49,261 nucleotides of DNA, taken from Apostichopus californicus (Eukaryota > Echinodermata > Holothuroidea > Aspidochirotida > Stichopodidae). A model generated the notes under the pieces. That model did no database searches. It saw nothing but the letters and a program-made list of their open reading frames with translations, and had not been told where the DNA came from. The DNA lies in the NCBI GenBank assembly GCA_020650975.1, contig JAIPMN010000468.1, positions 1 through 49,261 on the forward strand. Direction: 5' to 3'. Below, one piece after another: positions 25,893 to 40,100 of the stretch; the stretch's first letter is position 1, and every line of letters begins with the position of its first letter. Made by a program: the position numbers and the translations under genes.

Positions 25893-28800
25893 AGGGTGAT
25901 ATCCCATCTGTTCCCTCTTCGCTTTATTTGGGTATAAACTGTCCAAGTTGCATCCTGGCTTTCCAACAGATCAGCCAGCCATATGTAAGTGTTTGACTTG
26001 CTTCCCACCAAAACCTTTTGTTCCCACAAATGACAATTATGCAAACGGCTTCCTGTATTAAAGCGCCCCCATCCTCGGATTAAATATGGTATCTATATCC
26101 TTTGGATCGGTGAAGATGCGTCTCACATCTATATGCTGCACCTTAAAACTATCAAGATGAGCAGGAAATGTTCGGACAAAAGGCCTCTACTTGACAACTA
26201 ATTTTATCCCTCTTCTGAAGGTTTCTCACGAACTGGGTCTATGCCAAACAGGATATCAGTTTGACCACAATTTATCGCAAAGTCAAAATTTGCTTTAATC
26301 TACTAGACACCTTTCTTTTCCACTGCTGAAATATCCTGTGCTTCTGATGTTACTTTCTGTTACTGACCATACCTCTCTTGTCCGACTACCATTACTGAAT
26401 TGGATAAAATTGCTAAAATGTTAACAATGCGTAACCAAATAAGGGTTCAATAGTAAGAGCAGGTACAGGTTAGGAAGAAGCAAAGTTAGTTTAAAGATTC
26501 CATTTGCATCGATCAACCAGACAACCAAAATGTGAAACATGAACATCTTTCCAAACTTTTGCCTTTATCTTCACTATAAAATAATACTAAAATGATAACA
26601 GAATTGAGAAATGTCAAGTATTGAATATTGAAAACTGACAAGCTGCTTTAATGTTTTTAAAACGTCACTGTATGTAAATATGCCAAGGAAAATAGCGACA
26701 AGCAAGATCAGGCAGCTGCACATATTTAACAAGGTGATGTTTACCGGTGGATCCCACACACAAAATACACCTTTAAACTTCTTTAAACAACCGGTGTTTA
26801 ATTAAACGAAAACCAAACATAATCTAGTACCAAGAAGTACAAACCGCTGACTTGAATCATGAAGGTTTGGTTCAGGTAATGAGCCTATAACCATTACTTC
26901 TACATGATTCCTATTTGACTGTAAAACTAGGCTGAGCTAGCCAAGTACACCTCTCTTTACCTGCTTACCTGAGAGGTAAGACATCAAAGAGTAGTAATTG
27001 ATTAACAACCAGGCATACTAATCACCTTGTATGGGGATTTGAGCTTTGCCAATGCAGTGGTACATTACAGGTAAATCCCTGTTGGGCACAAAACTTACAT
27101 ACATTCACTATGTCATCTATCTACAAGTTGGTGATAGTCACATCTAGAGACAGCCTCACTCAACACACGATATATACTTCAAGTTAACTCTAATGGAGTA
27201 TTATCACTAAGACAATTTTATAGCTATTTTCAATTAATGTGCTTCTGGCAGAGAGACCTCACACTTTGACCTACCATAGTATTTCACCTAAATCCAGAGG
27301 ATGGGGCGAGCGAGGTACCTTCAATAATGACCCATAATCATCTCATAATTGACTGAAAGTCTTCTCAGACACAAATTTGCTCTTTAATGACCTCTGACAA
27401 AATATTTCTTTAGAACAAAATAAGTATCCTTACTTGTTCAGCATCATTCTCTATTACTTCCTACATGACATTCCACTTCCAAACAGTTTGTGGCACTCCA
27501 GGTAGATAAATTTCTTCCACTAAATTGACTTTTTGTGGTGTAGACAAACATTTCATACTGGGATGCCCTGTAGCAAATAACCCTTCCATAATTTGTAAAT
27601 CTATCACTGTATCACGGCCATAATGAAATGTATCACTTCACAATCCACTAACTTTGGTCTGCCATATGTATGGGAGTGGGAGTTATACTAGCAGTTAATG
27701 AATGGTTCTTTTGTTTGGGAGGGACCCTTGCCATTGGCTGCCCCAGGGTAAATAGTATCACATCACAGGGTGTTTCTAATATTGTTAGGATAAGAACATG
27801 CACAAAGTCATTTATTATCCTTTTGCCAGCTATTTGATTCTTCTCCTGCAATAAATGAAATGTACTGAAGTAACTTTCCATTTGGTTATTTCATTTATGG
27901 TTCCATCAATTTTCTTTCTTATCATGCCGCCAAAATCCATTGCCTTGTTACATTCTGTTAACTCAGACTCTAGTCATATCATCATTTTAACCACATGTTA
28001 GATTACTACAAGTTAGCTGTTACTCCAAGCAATCGCTTAAAACCCTCCAACAAATATTTGAACATCTTCATAATGAACTAAGTACACAAACCGTGGCTAT
28101 AATTGGATACACTATTACATCACTGACAGCCCCACAGAGCAGGCCCTACATAGACCTAAGTACAAAAACAATCTATTGTTAACACTTTCCCACCATTATA
28201 CTTCTCACCCTAGTTATTATTCTTTTCAGATCTTTGTAAGTACTGTAAAGCTGTTTGAATGATAAATTCCTCAGGTAAAGGAACTTAAAAGAAGTAACTC
28301 TTACCTATTCTCAACTTTAGGAAGAAAGGTAAATACACATCTATCAATCCTCCATATTCATAAGCCTCCCTGTTTTGAAAAGTTAAAAGCTATTGGAAAG
28401 AGCTGTTTTCGACTGTTAATCTCTTTGGTCAGCATGGCCACAAGTTGTCAAGGGCCGTCAAAGTCCACTTAGATAGGATCAAGTAATCACCATATCCTGT
28501 GGCACACAATAGGTCCACACACCTTGAAACTAATAGCTATGCAGCACGAGTACACCTACAACAGAATAAGGCAGCTAGGGGCTTCAGGATCCATACAATT
28601 TAGACTGGTTGGAATGTCATTTTTATAAAAAAAAAAAACATATCTAAATTAGAAGATCAACTACAGTTGGCTTTCAGTTTACAATATTAGCAAATATGGA
28701 TGATTACTGATGGGTAATACATGGTGAGAAATTTGAAACATTTTCATTTAGACTTTTAAGATCGTTTTCTTTGGCATTCTTTCGGAATTGGTCAATGAGA

Positions 28801-30689
28801 GGAACAAGAATTATACACAGCCAACGTTTATTAACCCACGTTACTCCTTGTGGTCATTCAAATTGTTAGGAGACCGCATTCCTGGAACAATTATGAACAT
28901 CCTTTACAGCTAGTTTAGTTGGCAATACAAGATGCAGATCGTGGAAGCTTTAAAAAAAAAAAATAGACACGAATAGAATATAAACACACTTGAAAAACCA
29001 CAAAATAGTCAATTCATATGAAATAGAGGATGAGAAAGCCATTCACCACACATGTGATGATCATTTGGAAAGCTCATTTTATGCAACTAACTGCCGTAAC
29101 TGCTGTCAGTCGACAGTCTTCGGGTCTGTGACATCCACACACAGAGGACAGAGTCTCACAACATGTACCTCAAATGTGACTGTTTTTCAGGAATTTGTGG
29201 TGATAGAAACATCTTAATTAATTATCTAACTGGACTAATAGCTCTTTGAGGAATACAGATTTAACTGAGGTGCATTTATTCCCCTCCATCTTCTCCTGAC
29301 TGCTGCTTGTGCTTGCATGCCCTGATATCTGTATCACCAGTTTACTAGCTACTGCCTTGACTAGATGCCTACAAATTAAAGTTGAGCATTCTAACAGGTG
29401 ATTTGCAAAACCTATATTACACCATTTGGTAAACAAAACATTAGCTCATTAACAGGATCAACATCCTCTGTAGACAAAGTGCTGCACTGTTTTCCAGAGT
29501 CCTTTGATTCAGTAAACAACTTTGTGCACCAAGCTGGCTGCATAAACTTCCGCAACTATTTGCTTAAGTTCATGACTAGATAAATGGAAGGTTTGAATCT
29601 CATAAGTGAGTAATTTGTTTGCCCTTGGGACTCTCTGATTTGGAGGAACATTTTTATCAGATTTCCTGACCACATTATAAGTTTCAAGGTGAAAGTGCAA
29701 ACACATCTGCACACACTCATTTTTCCCTGCAAGACATGAAACACTCAGGACTCTTTCAATGTTTAAACAATTTTGTTTCACTGCACATAGAGAAGTCTGT
29801 GGTTATGATTAACCCATTCACCTGAGGTCATTTGTTTCCAAAGAGAATCAGACATAGCCAACACCAGCATTAACTGCTGACACATCTTTTTGCATTTATC
29901 ACAGAAATATGGTCTACCAATAGTCTAGTACCTGCCTAATCAATTTCCTCCCTCACTTCCAAAATGAATTTATGAATGCCCAAAACAATGTTTCTTTGTT
30001 ATTCTTCTAATTCTACAGATGGAGAAATCGGTTTTCCTTTGGAGGTGACCTTGAACGGAAGTTTCCTCTGTTATGAATGGCTTAATGACAGTCTTGATTG
30101 GTAATCAGACATCCAACCATTCAGTAGAACCATACATCTATTGACTCAAAAGCTATCACAAAAGCTTACATTCAATTGCCATTAATAACTAAAACATGTT
30201 AGGAAGTTGGACTACTACTAGCCACCAAATTTGATGAACTGATGTGTGAGCATTGCTTTCTAAATTGTCCTTTATGAATGACTAAACTAACTCAGTGTGC
30301 ACAATATGTGAAATACAATTATTGACTTCAAATGCCATAAAAAATTTGTTGATCAATCACAAGCTTTTCTAATGGCCGGCAAATTATAAACATTCAAACT
30401 GAAACATTCAAATTCAGATAAAGGAAGTGTTTTTTTTTTCAAATTTTAAAACTTTGCCAAGTGATAAAATCATTTTCAATAATTATAAGTTTTCTTCACT
30501 GTTCCAACAAGGTCCCATGATCCTGCTGATCCTGGTAGCTTCATATAATCAGGAAACCCTTACCAGTACCAGATTTACATGCATCTTACAAGCATGTGCT
30601 TGCCCACCCACCTAAGGAATTTTGCAAGCACACAGAAGAGACAGTTGGTACAAAATATATTGTCGAGCAATGTTTCGAAGGTCCCTCGA

Positions 30690-30738
30690 CCTTGGGGGCC
30701 TAGGCCTAGGCCCTTGCAACAGGGCCTAGGCCCTTGCA
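30690..30738. repeat. GGGCCTAGGCCC palindrome cluster
   Basis: The perfect 12-bp palindrome gggcctaggccc and overlapping cctaggcctaggccc copies are separated by ttgcaaca. The block is much more GC-rich than its surroundings and can pair with itself. Confidence 0.88.
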
Positions 30739-31282
30739 TCTTCAGTCTACTGGATTACTCCAGTACTCTCCCCTACCTTTCACCACATAATACTGGTCTT
30801 GTACACTCACAAGTACCTCAATATATCTTGGTTTTTCACCTCCATCAACGAACTCATGATTCACCCTAACCCATCCCAGGCCAGCACATTTTCCATAGCC
30901 CATTATTAACACACATCAAACTCATCATGAACCTCAACTTGTGTGTGTGTGGTATTAGAAGGGCCAGAAACAATCTTTCATGTTTTTTTATTCCTTTTTC
31001 TAAGACAGTGTAGTTGAAAGATTAGAAGATTTAAGGAAGAGATGTCCCTAAGCTTGGAAACCATCCTTGGAATGCAAGACACATTGAGGAAAGGCAACAG
31101 ATCCAGCCTGAATTATGGATGCCACAGATTCATGACTGGTACTTGAGTAACTGCAGACTGACCTCATAAATCCTAAATACTTTTCCATAAAGTAAGGCTC
31201 ATGAGAAGTCATCTGTAAATGCTTAAACAACACACAAGAATTTGAGGTTTTTCAATTTCATCCAGCAAAGACTCTACAAAGA

Positions 31283-31307
31283 TGGTGGGGTATGGGGTGG
31301 GGGGGTG
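31283..31307. repeat. G-rich tract, quadruplex-capable
   Basis: G-runs of four, four and seven are separated by TAT and T (tggggtatggggtggggggg) on the plus strand. Confidence 0.75.
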
Positions 31308-33734
31308 AGAGATGATGAAGAGGAAGAGGTGGATATGACATACCACATCGTACATAAAATGGCAAAGGAGAATACATAGACAGCTTTCAATTCAGAAAAC
31401 CAATATTTCTAAATCTTCTTCTAATTATCTATCTACTGTAATATTTAAATGACTTTTTTAAGAAGCTGGCTTGACTATTTTAGTAGACCTGTCGATGACA
31501 GAACCTAACTGTGTATTAAATGTAGTCGTTTAATGAATATGTTATTTAAAATTCCAAAAGAACATGCACGGTAACTATTTGCCATTTTTCTTATTTAGAC
31601 ACAAACAAGAATGGCTGTATGGTAAAACCAAGTCACACAGATATGTTTGGTATGTTGAATAACCTGTTTTAATCCTCAACAGATCACTGTCTTTTGAGAA
31701 GGACTTCCATGTCTCTCTTTCAATTTACCTACTCTGTAAGCATCATCATCATCTCTTGACACTTGAGGCAAATGTGATATGTACTGGATCTAAGTCCATT
31801 GTTCTTATTGTCCTTTCAAATTCTTTCCCTTCTGTCAACAAAAGTATTAGGTGGTAAAATAAGCATTTCTTTCCAGATTTTTCCAGAAAGCAAAAACTTT
31901 GAAATTGATCAAGTCATGAGCTCAAGACAAGTGTTTTGATACGTCAACAAACCAACACACTGTCCCCAGGCAACAAATCGTTTGGAGGCCTGGCCTTAAG
32001 TCCACGATACTGGTTGCATTAAGGATGCCATACTGAGCAAACCAAAAGTCTTCTACTAATACCTTTTATCAACATTCTTCAAGTGGGTTCATTCTATAGA
32101 TGCAGCCTGACAGAGTGAAAATTGAGGGCAGGGCAGAACCGCAAAAAAGACACACATACTTATCCGGCAAGCCTCTATTGAAGAGGCATCTATGTTCTCT
32201 GGCATCAGCCCAAAGCTCAAACAGATAGTAAATTCAACATTGATTTGAGAAGAACTTATTTAAGATACAGATAATGCTCCAGCTTAATCAGACTGAAGGG
32301 TCCCTGAAAGGATTAGAGGGTTGTCAATCTGTGTCTTAGAGTAACCAGAAAAATCAAAGGGTTCCACAGACACTCATAGAGTCACATGATTTGCAGAAGA
32401 TATATCAAATGATGGAACAATTTACTCCCATCCCACCTCTCTTCTTCACCCAGCAGGTCCAGCCTCCTGCTTCCCCATAAAATACCTTGTAAAAGAATTC
32501 TGGACCGTCTCTGATTACTAGCCTATAGATGTAATTTCAGATTTAAGCCTCAAAATGAAGATTTATGGGCAATATTTAGAACCCTCATGATAAAGTACTC
32601 AGGTTTAACTAATATGCTCACAAATATCCAGAAAAGGTTTGCAAACCTGGTTACTATGTGTTTTGGTCACTATGTGTTTTTCATACTTTTCCATTGTGAT
32701 CACTGATTTCCCCACACTTTGTGTTTAATACTTTTGCTCCTACCAGAAATTTCGAAGTGACCTTTTATCAATTGATAAATTATTGTAAAGAACAGATATA
32801 GGAACAGAGAACTATTAAACAATTTTTTTTAATTCCAAAGTGTTACCACAAGATGACATGTTCCTGTTGTTTCTACTGTATAAGCAGCATATTGAAAGGG
32901 GCTAAGGCTTGGACATTTTCTTTCTCTCTCAAACTCTCTCCGAACTATCTGCTACTCTGAACTATGTTTGAAGTTTCCCTTTAGGGATCCCCCACTTTTC
33001 CTCTTTCTCTCTGGCAACTTGACATTAAGCTCAGTGGAGAGCTGTCAGAAGGTTGCAAAATACTCTTGACCTTTCAAGGAATTTGACTGAATTTACTGTA
33101 CTCCCCTTGGTCTCTACAAGTTAACCTCCTACCACAAAGATTAGGCCTGTGAGATAACTCATAAACAAAACTGGGCCAGTCACTAGAAACCAGCGCTTTA
33201 GGTAAGAGTTATCAAATCAAGCAGTGAGGTGTGACAGTCTGTATAGTAGTGTTGATGAATAGCCTCACAAACTATTTTACTGAATTTTAATACCATAGTC
33301 TTCAGTTAAGATTCTTACTTATTCTCCATTCACAGGGCAAAAGATCTACAAATCCTTACCTTGACCTGAATGAGGCATTTCTTTGAGACTCTAAATGACA
33401 AAGACTATTCAAATAGGAAGGGCAATTCAAAATTTTAAACACCAAGATAATTTAGTTCAAAAGATTACTTTTCTATTCTTCCTTTTGCCAGAACTTTAGG
33501 GTGAACAGTAGGATGGGAATTGAAAGAATGTTGATGAATGGCCATGTTCTCATTCTAACACAACACCACTTTATGCCTGGATGTAATCAGTCTCTGTTGG
33601 CGAATCGTTATAGACATTATCTATAGCTACTGGATAATCCAAAGTCCCAAGAGGAGCAATACAATATAATGTAGAGTTAACCTTTGATATCTTTTTTCCT
33701 CTTTCCACACCAGCATGGTCTTTAAACTATGAAG

Positions 33735-33795
33735 TGGGTGGAAAATGGGATGGGCGAGGCTGGGAGGGGAGGTGGGGTGGATGAGGATGGGAGGG
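33735..33795. repeat. G-rich purine tract
   Basis: About nine runs of three or four G occur, in units such as tgggatgggcgagg, ctgggagggg and ggtggggtgg. The minus-strand ORF crossing it has a Pro/Ser/His-rich stretch caused by the tract. Confidence 0.75.
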
Positions 33796-34002
33796 TCAGC
33801 CAAATTCTCCTGAAAATAATAACAACAAAAATACAAATACTGCAGGTCAACATGGTACGATCTTTTTTGTCCACATTGATCAATTAAAGCAATATGGCTT
33901 TGAGATGACTTTGGGGAAATGATCATTTCATTATTTTCAAGAAATTTGGACAACATGATGTACATTTACTCGTTTCCTGGAGTAGCGCTATATCAATCTA
34001 CA

Positions 34003-34028
34003 TAATTATTATTATTATTATTATTATT
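34003..34028. repeat. (ATT)n microsatellite
   Basis: About eight ATT units occur within intron 1. A separate six-unit ATC run lies about 260 bp to the right, at 34289-34306. Confidence 0.93.
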
Positions 34029-34561
34029 GTTCATATACCTATTTGGTCAGTTGCTCAGATGCAACAAAGAGCAATATGACTATTGACCTCAAACTACATG
34101 TTTACAATGTAAATTACAAACTTGTATAGAAAATGTTGTTGAATGTCATATGGGGGGAATGCTCTGCTATCTACATGTACGGTTAAAGAATATGGTTTGG
34201 TTGAGAATGAGTAATCAGAATTTCTAAAATGAAGGGTCACCACTCACAGTTAGGCTTGCGAATCTAGTTGAGCAGGTCAAGGAGCCATATCATCATCATC
34301 ATCATCAATTTAAGCCTAAAGAAGAATTCCAAACTAGGTCTAAAGGAACATTCTGTAACTTTGTTTAAGACAAAGCTATGTTCAAGTAACTTTATATAAT
34401 TGAACCTACTGTCCAAGATTCAGGTGCTTCAAATAACTTCAGATCTACATGTTAAGCACTAATTGTCAGCTAAATGCACATTTTGCACTTTATACTCAGA
34501 AAGTGGACCATGGTTTATAACTGATAACATTTTAAATGCAGCACATCCCACGGCACTACTT

Positions 34562-34751
34562 AGGTTATTCACAGTCCATGGCTTCACATTTGGGTAGCCA
34601 GGTTATTCACAGTCCATGGCTTCACATTTGGGTAGCCAGGTTATTCACAGTCCATGGCTTCACATTTGGGTAGCCAGGTTATTCACAGTCCATGGCTTCA
34701 CATTTGGGTAGCCAGGTTATTCACAGTCCATGGCTTCACATTTGGGTAGCC
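34562..34751. repeat. Tandem array, 38 bp unit, five identical copies
   Basis: Five units of 38 bp beginning aggttattcacagtccatgg fill exactly 190 bp with no visible difference between copies. Such identity suggests recent expansion or ongoing homogenisation, and copy number may vary between individuals. Confidence 0.96.
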
Positions 34752-36010
34752 CGCTAGAGATCCACACACTTTCTTTTAATTCTATGTTGGCGGCAAAGCT
34801 AATGCCATAAAGTGTTTACCTTACAGCTCATTATTACAGGGCCTTTTGGCATATTAGCAAGTTATATTCAGCACCTTTAGGCTGCAATCCATTGCAGTCT
34901 ATAAAGTGCTTTTGTTAGGATTAAAGAATGCTTAAAATTGGCTTTGTTACCATGGCTCTAGACACCGTTAGGCATTGACTGATAAACAACTTGGTTTCAC
35001 ACCTCCAAATACCTTTGCAGTTACTTGTTGACTTAATCGGCAGAATGGGATCAAATAGCAAAAAATATTGGTTTGGGCACAAGAAAGAATAAAAGGAACC
35101 CAGTGTCTGACTGGCATAATTTCAACTATGTAGATATATTGCCCCACATTGGTTTCAGATATTAACTTTGGACAGGTTTGAGGGGGAGGGCAAAATTTTC
35201 AATTTTTGACCTTAAGACCCTAAATTTGTCATGTATTAGAAAAAATCTGACCAGTGTCTGCCATGAACATCCACATTCTCTCTAGACACATTTTAAGAAC
35301 TATGGAACAGACCTTTGAAAGGAAGTCAACAGTGAACATCAATGATTTCATGTTTAACTGAATCTAAAAATATCACAGCTTCAGAAATGACATACCAATT
35401 GAATGCACACATTAGGTTTGCTAGGCAAACAAGCACATGTTTGGGGGGGTTGGTTGTACTTTCATAAGAGATCACTTTGTTTAATAAATATATTCATGTA
35501 GTAGACCTCTTCAAACAAAGTAGTTGCTTAAAGCAGCTGTTGAGTTAAAAGTTTTCAATGCTAAATTCTCAAAATTATGTTGGTTAAAAATTTGACTGAT
35601 CTTCTTTCATTCAACCGTAATAAAGTAGATCTGAAATATTTGCCAGTTTCCGGCTTGCTTTTAACATGTGATTAACACATAAACATGAAATATTAACACA
35701 TTAAACATGATTAATGTGATTATTAATATACATGAAATATGCTTGGGTGATCAAATGTTGGATTTTAATATTCACTGCTCACTCACTAGTTACCGAATAC
35801 AAGGCTACTCTTTACTTTATGTTATTTGTGGTTAATAAATATTGACTAATTATTTCTTACAACTATCAGGTTGTTTCTGGTAAAGAAAGAACAAAACATT
35901 AAAATGTGCCTTTAATGCTTCAAGCAGAGAGCACACACAATCTTCAACTCCAACCAGACACACATGAGACCAGCTGTTTCCTATTATCACAGAGGTTGTT
36001 ACATGTCAGA

Positions 36011-36156
36011 CAAGTCAAACTGGTTATGTCAGCTATCCTATCAGAGATCATGCTCAAATGAGACCTCTGATTGGATGAGTGGTTAGGTCAGCTATCCTAT
36101 CAGAGAAGTGTAGAGGTTAATTCACGCTCAAATGAGACCACTGATTGGATGAGCTA
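36011..36156. repeat. Imperfect direct duplication of about 75 bp
   Basis: Two copies share the order ggttatgtcagctatcctat (or ggttaggtcag...), cagaga, gctcaaatgagacc, then ctgattggatgag. The second copy has an insertion around gtgtagaggtta. Confidence 0.8.
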
Positions 36157-37083
36157 GAGCAACATGTGCTTGAAGCTGAATGTGCCCCCTTCACAACCCT
36201 GAAGACTTCAGAAGAGGGGAAGGGGGGTGCAGGATTTCCGCTACACGATCCTCACAACCAATATTTTTCAGCTAGCCAGGATCTCTTTGAATAAATCCAC
36301 CAAAAGTTTGGGCAAACTCTGTTTCTTGTCTATACTTGTTTACTAGTTAATGATACAGAAACTTAGCACTTTGTTTTACACTGGGCAATATTAAAGTTGA
36401 TTACATTCAGATTGTTCGACTCAGCTCGATCCTTAGTCCTTACCGTGTAAACAGAAGCTACAGAATCAGGTATGCACTACCAAATTGAATGTTTACAAAC
36501 TCGTCACACAACTCAACTAGAGTCAAAGGTCACACTTAGAAACCATGTGGGTTAAAGAACTGTCATGTGTGGGACAGACAAAGTATACTGTAAAGTGTAT
36601 CTTGACTGGATCTGATAGCTTTGTTAAAATTAAACCGATAAATACTCCCACTAATTCCATTCATTCTGTGCCTTTGGTTTATAACTACTGTATATACTTA
36701 TTTGTATTGTTTATTACAACTTGCATGCACAATTATCCATTTTTCGGCTAAATATACTTTATTATTCCTTGGTAACCATTATTATTTCACAAACACCATA
36801 TAATATAACAACCTATCCAACTTTCCATAGAAAAAAACCCAAGTGACCTGAAACTTTTCATGGCAAACATTAAGCAGAAACAGCACCCCAAAGTTTGATC
36901 ATACTATAGTTAGTTAGTTTTGAGACAATGACACCTTCAATTACCAAGGTCAGAATATTCTCAGCCTTTGCCATTCATTGCCGTTGTCTTTAACAGCGCA
37001 ATTTCCACTGCACCCTTTTTAGAAGTAAAGTCTTACACTGCCACTCTTTCAAATCAACATACTTTTACAAGGGAAGGGAATGT

Positions 37084-37147
37084 TAGGTAGGGTGTAAGGA
37101 ACACCTCTCAGTTAATAGGTAGGGTGTAAGGAACACCTCCCAGTTAT
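37084..37147. repeat. Direct duplication, 32 bp period, two copies
   Basis: The segment taggtagggtgtaaggaaca followed by cctc(t/c)cagtta occurs at 37084 and 37116. A degenerate third piece (gctgtatggagcacctca) follows. Confidence 0.85.
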
Positions 37148-40100
37148 GCAAGCTGTATGGAGCACCTCATTTTCATGGAATTATTCAATAACTAAAATGA
37201 CTGATTCCTACAATGTCACCACCAAGTTACTTCACAAAATCCTACAGAGGTTAATGCTCCCTTCCAGTGGTGCAGTGCAGCAAAGCCAATCTTTCAAGTC
37301 TCTGTGACTTTAATGATTTCAAAGGGCTTTCAACATTTTGGTCATTCACTGCCTGTGTCAATGCAATTAAGCAATCTGGTTGACATGTGCTCCCCTCCAA
37401 AAGAGACAGCTGGCTTAGACTGACAGTCAAGTGAAATATTAAGTACCTTTGGAAAAGTAAAGACACAATTGTACAGGATGCATATGGCACTTTTGGAATT
37501 CCGCATGAACTTTATTGTTATAACTAGATTCATCAACATGGTAATTCGGCACCTATATGCACCTAAGAAGTTTTCAGTTCTTTCGTTCAATAACCTTTCT
37601 GTCTAAAAGAGTTAGTGCACTCACTTCCTGAGTAGAGCTCAAATTTCTAACAAAGTCATTACTTTGACAACATATTATTATGCTAGATCATTTTAACTAT
37701 TGACTACACAGATCTGCATGCCTGAACTTAACATTCTGCAACCCTCCCCCCCACTCACACTTTCTGACCACACCCCTTTCCTGCATGTTGAGTTGTTCAC
37801 ATTGCTATGTGGCTCAGTAAATAGACACCACCATGGTTGTTTAACTCCTCTGTAATTAATGGACACTCAAACTGTTATGAACAATCCACACTAAATCCTA
37901 AAGACCTAAAGTTCTACTTTTGATTTAATAAGCTTCCAATAGATTACTTTGTAAGCTATATTGTGCTATTATTATTTGGGTTAGTCAAACTGGTAACTGA
38001 TTCTCCAATAATACTGATTTTTCAACATTGAAAGATACCACTCCTTAACAGCATTCCAGGTCTTTGCACAAGAGGTAGTGATCCATATCATACCTGTAGC
38101 TTTGCCTTTTCTCCACTCCTGTGGTTTTGAAAGTCAAAGATAGAGTATACCGCATGAACGGAAGGACTAAAGGCCGTTGGTGGATGCAGTGAAATCTTAG
38201 CCATACCATCGTGAACCAACATATTTGTCTTTTTTCTCTATCATTGTTGTTCTACCAATGACATAACAACTAGTATGTTCTGAGTTATTATTGCTTTTCT
38301 CATACTTTCTATGTCGGTCATGCCACAAACGTAATACCTAATGACTAATATATTTCGAGTGCACACAGCAATTTTGAGTATTGATGCAAAGTACAAGTCA
38401 AAATAAGCCCTAAACCTTTCCACTTGTGATAATCCTAAAACCATCTTTTCATACTGGCGGCAACCAACAGGAACTATCACTAGAGGACAATTTTGTTCTT
38501 CACCTTCTCCAGACAACTTGGCCACTTGAACAGAAGGGTAGAACTTAAAAGGTCAACTCCTACAATTGTGTTGTATTCACAGCTTGGTATTTTACCAGAT
38601 ATAACTTCAAATCATCAGTCAATTAAGATCAGCAGCATTATGGTAGAATGAATCTAGTTACTATTCAGTGTGGTTGACAATCAAAACCATTAAAGGACTC
38701 TTTGCAAACAGGTTTGATTGGGGCTCATTAGTGGTCGTGGTAATCCCTGCTAACCTACCCCTAAAGAATGTTCATACCACAAGCAGACATCCTGGGGACA
38801 CCTTAAAACTGCAGCTGAATTTGCAACAATCTGGTCGATACCAAACTGTGCTATTGAAGGAAAATCAAAAGATAAGGTGCTTGCAGAAACAGAATTTGTG
38901 ACTTGAGTTCAAGGAACCTCTACTAGGACTGCACTGGAATTAAGTATAAACTTCAAACTTGAAGACAAACTATACCACATGTGAAAAGAAATTGATCAAA
39001 ACACACCCATTATAATTAAATGGTCTCTCCACATTCCACCTTACCAACCTGAATATTTTTTTTTTTACTTTCTAGTTCACTGGGATCATGACCTTTGATT
39101 CCTATTTATCTCAGTAGTAACATCCAAGCCAACATGCCATGTTTCTTCCCCCATAAACTTGATATATGCTATAATTCATGTTGAAGAAGCTTTTCCTACA
39201 GAGAAAAAGGTCACTGGAGTTATGCCATTATCATACCATTACACAACAGTGAACCAAACAGGTTTAAACAATGTATCTGTTCTAATGCTCATTTCACATA
39301 GGGTCAATCAAAAATGATCTACATACCTAGATCTAATGCAGCTAGTTTCTAACAGCATGCCAGGTCTGGTATCTATTCCTATCTATTCCCTACCATGTAC
39401 CCAATAATTTCCACATGAAAGCTATAGTGGAGCCAAGAAAGTATTTGGAAAGCTTCAAAGGCCCTCCTCAATTGTTCCATGATTCCTGTTCTTTAACACT
39501 TGATGAGATATATAATCTTCAGATCACACACGTCTACAAGGAATGAAATTAATTCATAAAATCTATATATATATCACAATACCCATTGCATGAGTTAACA
39601 TCTCTCCCCATAAGTTAACATCTCTCTTCCTTCCCCCTCCTATTGGCCCCTTTTCCTGAAAAGTTAAATCTTGGAAACAGAATTGTTTTCCTGATGACAA
39701 GTTCAGCTAGCTAACCTACCAGTTGGCACCTTGAACACTCCCTGAAAACGGGTGTGAGGCAACCACAAAATGCAATGGTATCAGGCTTGCTTAGGCACCC
39801 TCCACTCCTATTCACAGGGTGTCACAATAGACCCAGTCAACTGAAACGACTCCACTCCCCATTCCTATGTCTGCATCATAAAAGACAAGACAATACTGCC
39901 AAATGTAGAAAGACTTTTTGTTACAAGCTCTGCTTGGGTTCTCTGTATGTATGTGACCTTGCTGTGCAGTGGGGACTACCTGTTAACAGTGGGTACATAA
40001 TTTGTTCCGTTTGTACAGCTAAGAATTAAGGTACACGACGACACTTAGTTCATAAATATGGCAATAATTCATAGGTCACTTTTGAAAATTGTTAACTAGT

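Noticed and set aside
25485-25996. Two repetitive plus-strand ORFs as a possible repeat-protein gene
   Set aside because: They are explained by a 42-bp minisatellite whose length is a multiple of three. One 44-bp unit breaks the frame and there is no promoter or splice support.
33627-33965. Minus-strand ORF of 112 codons
   Set aside because: Its Pro/Ser/His-rich part comes from the G-rich tract at 33735-33795. It lies inside intron 1, where no exon is needed.
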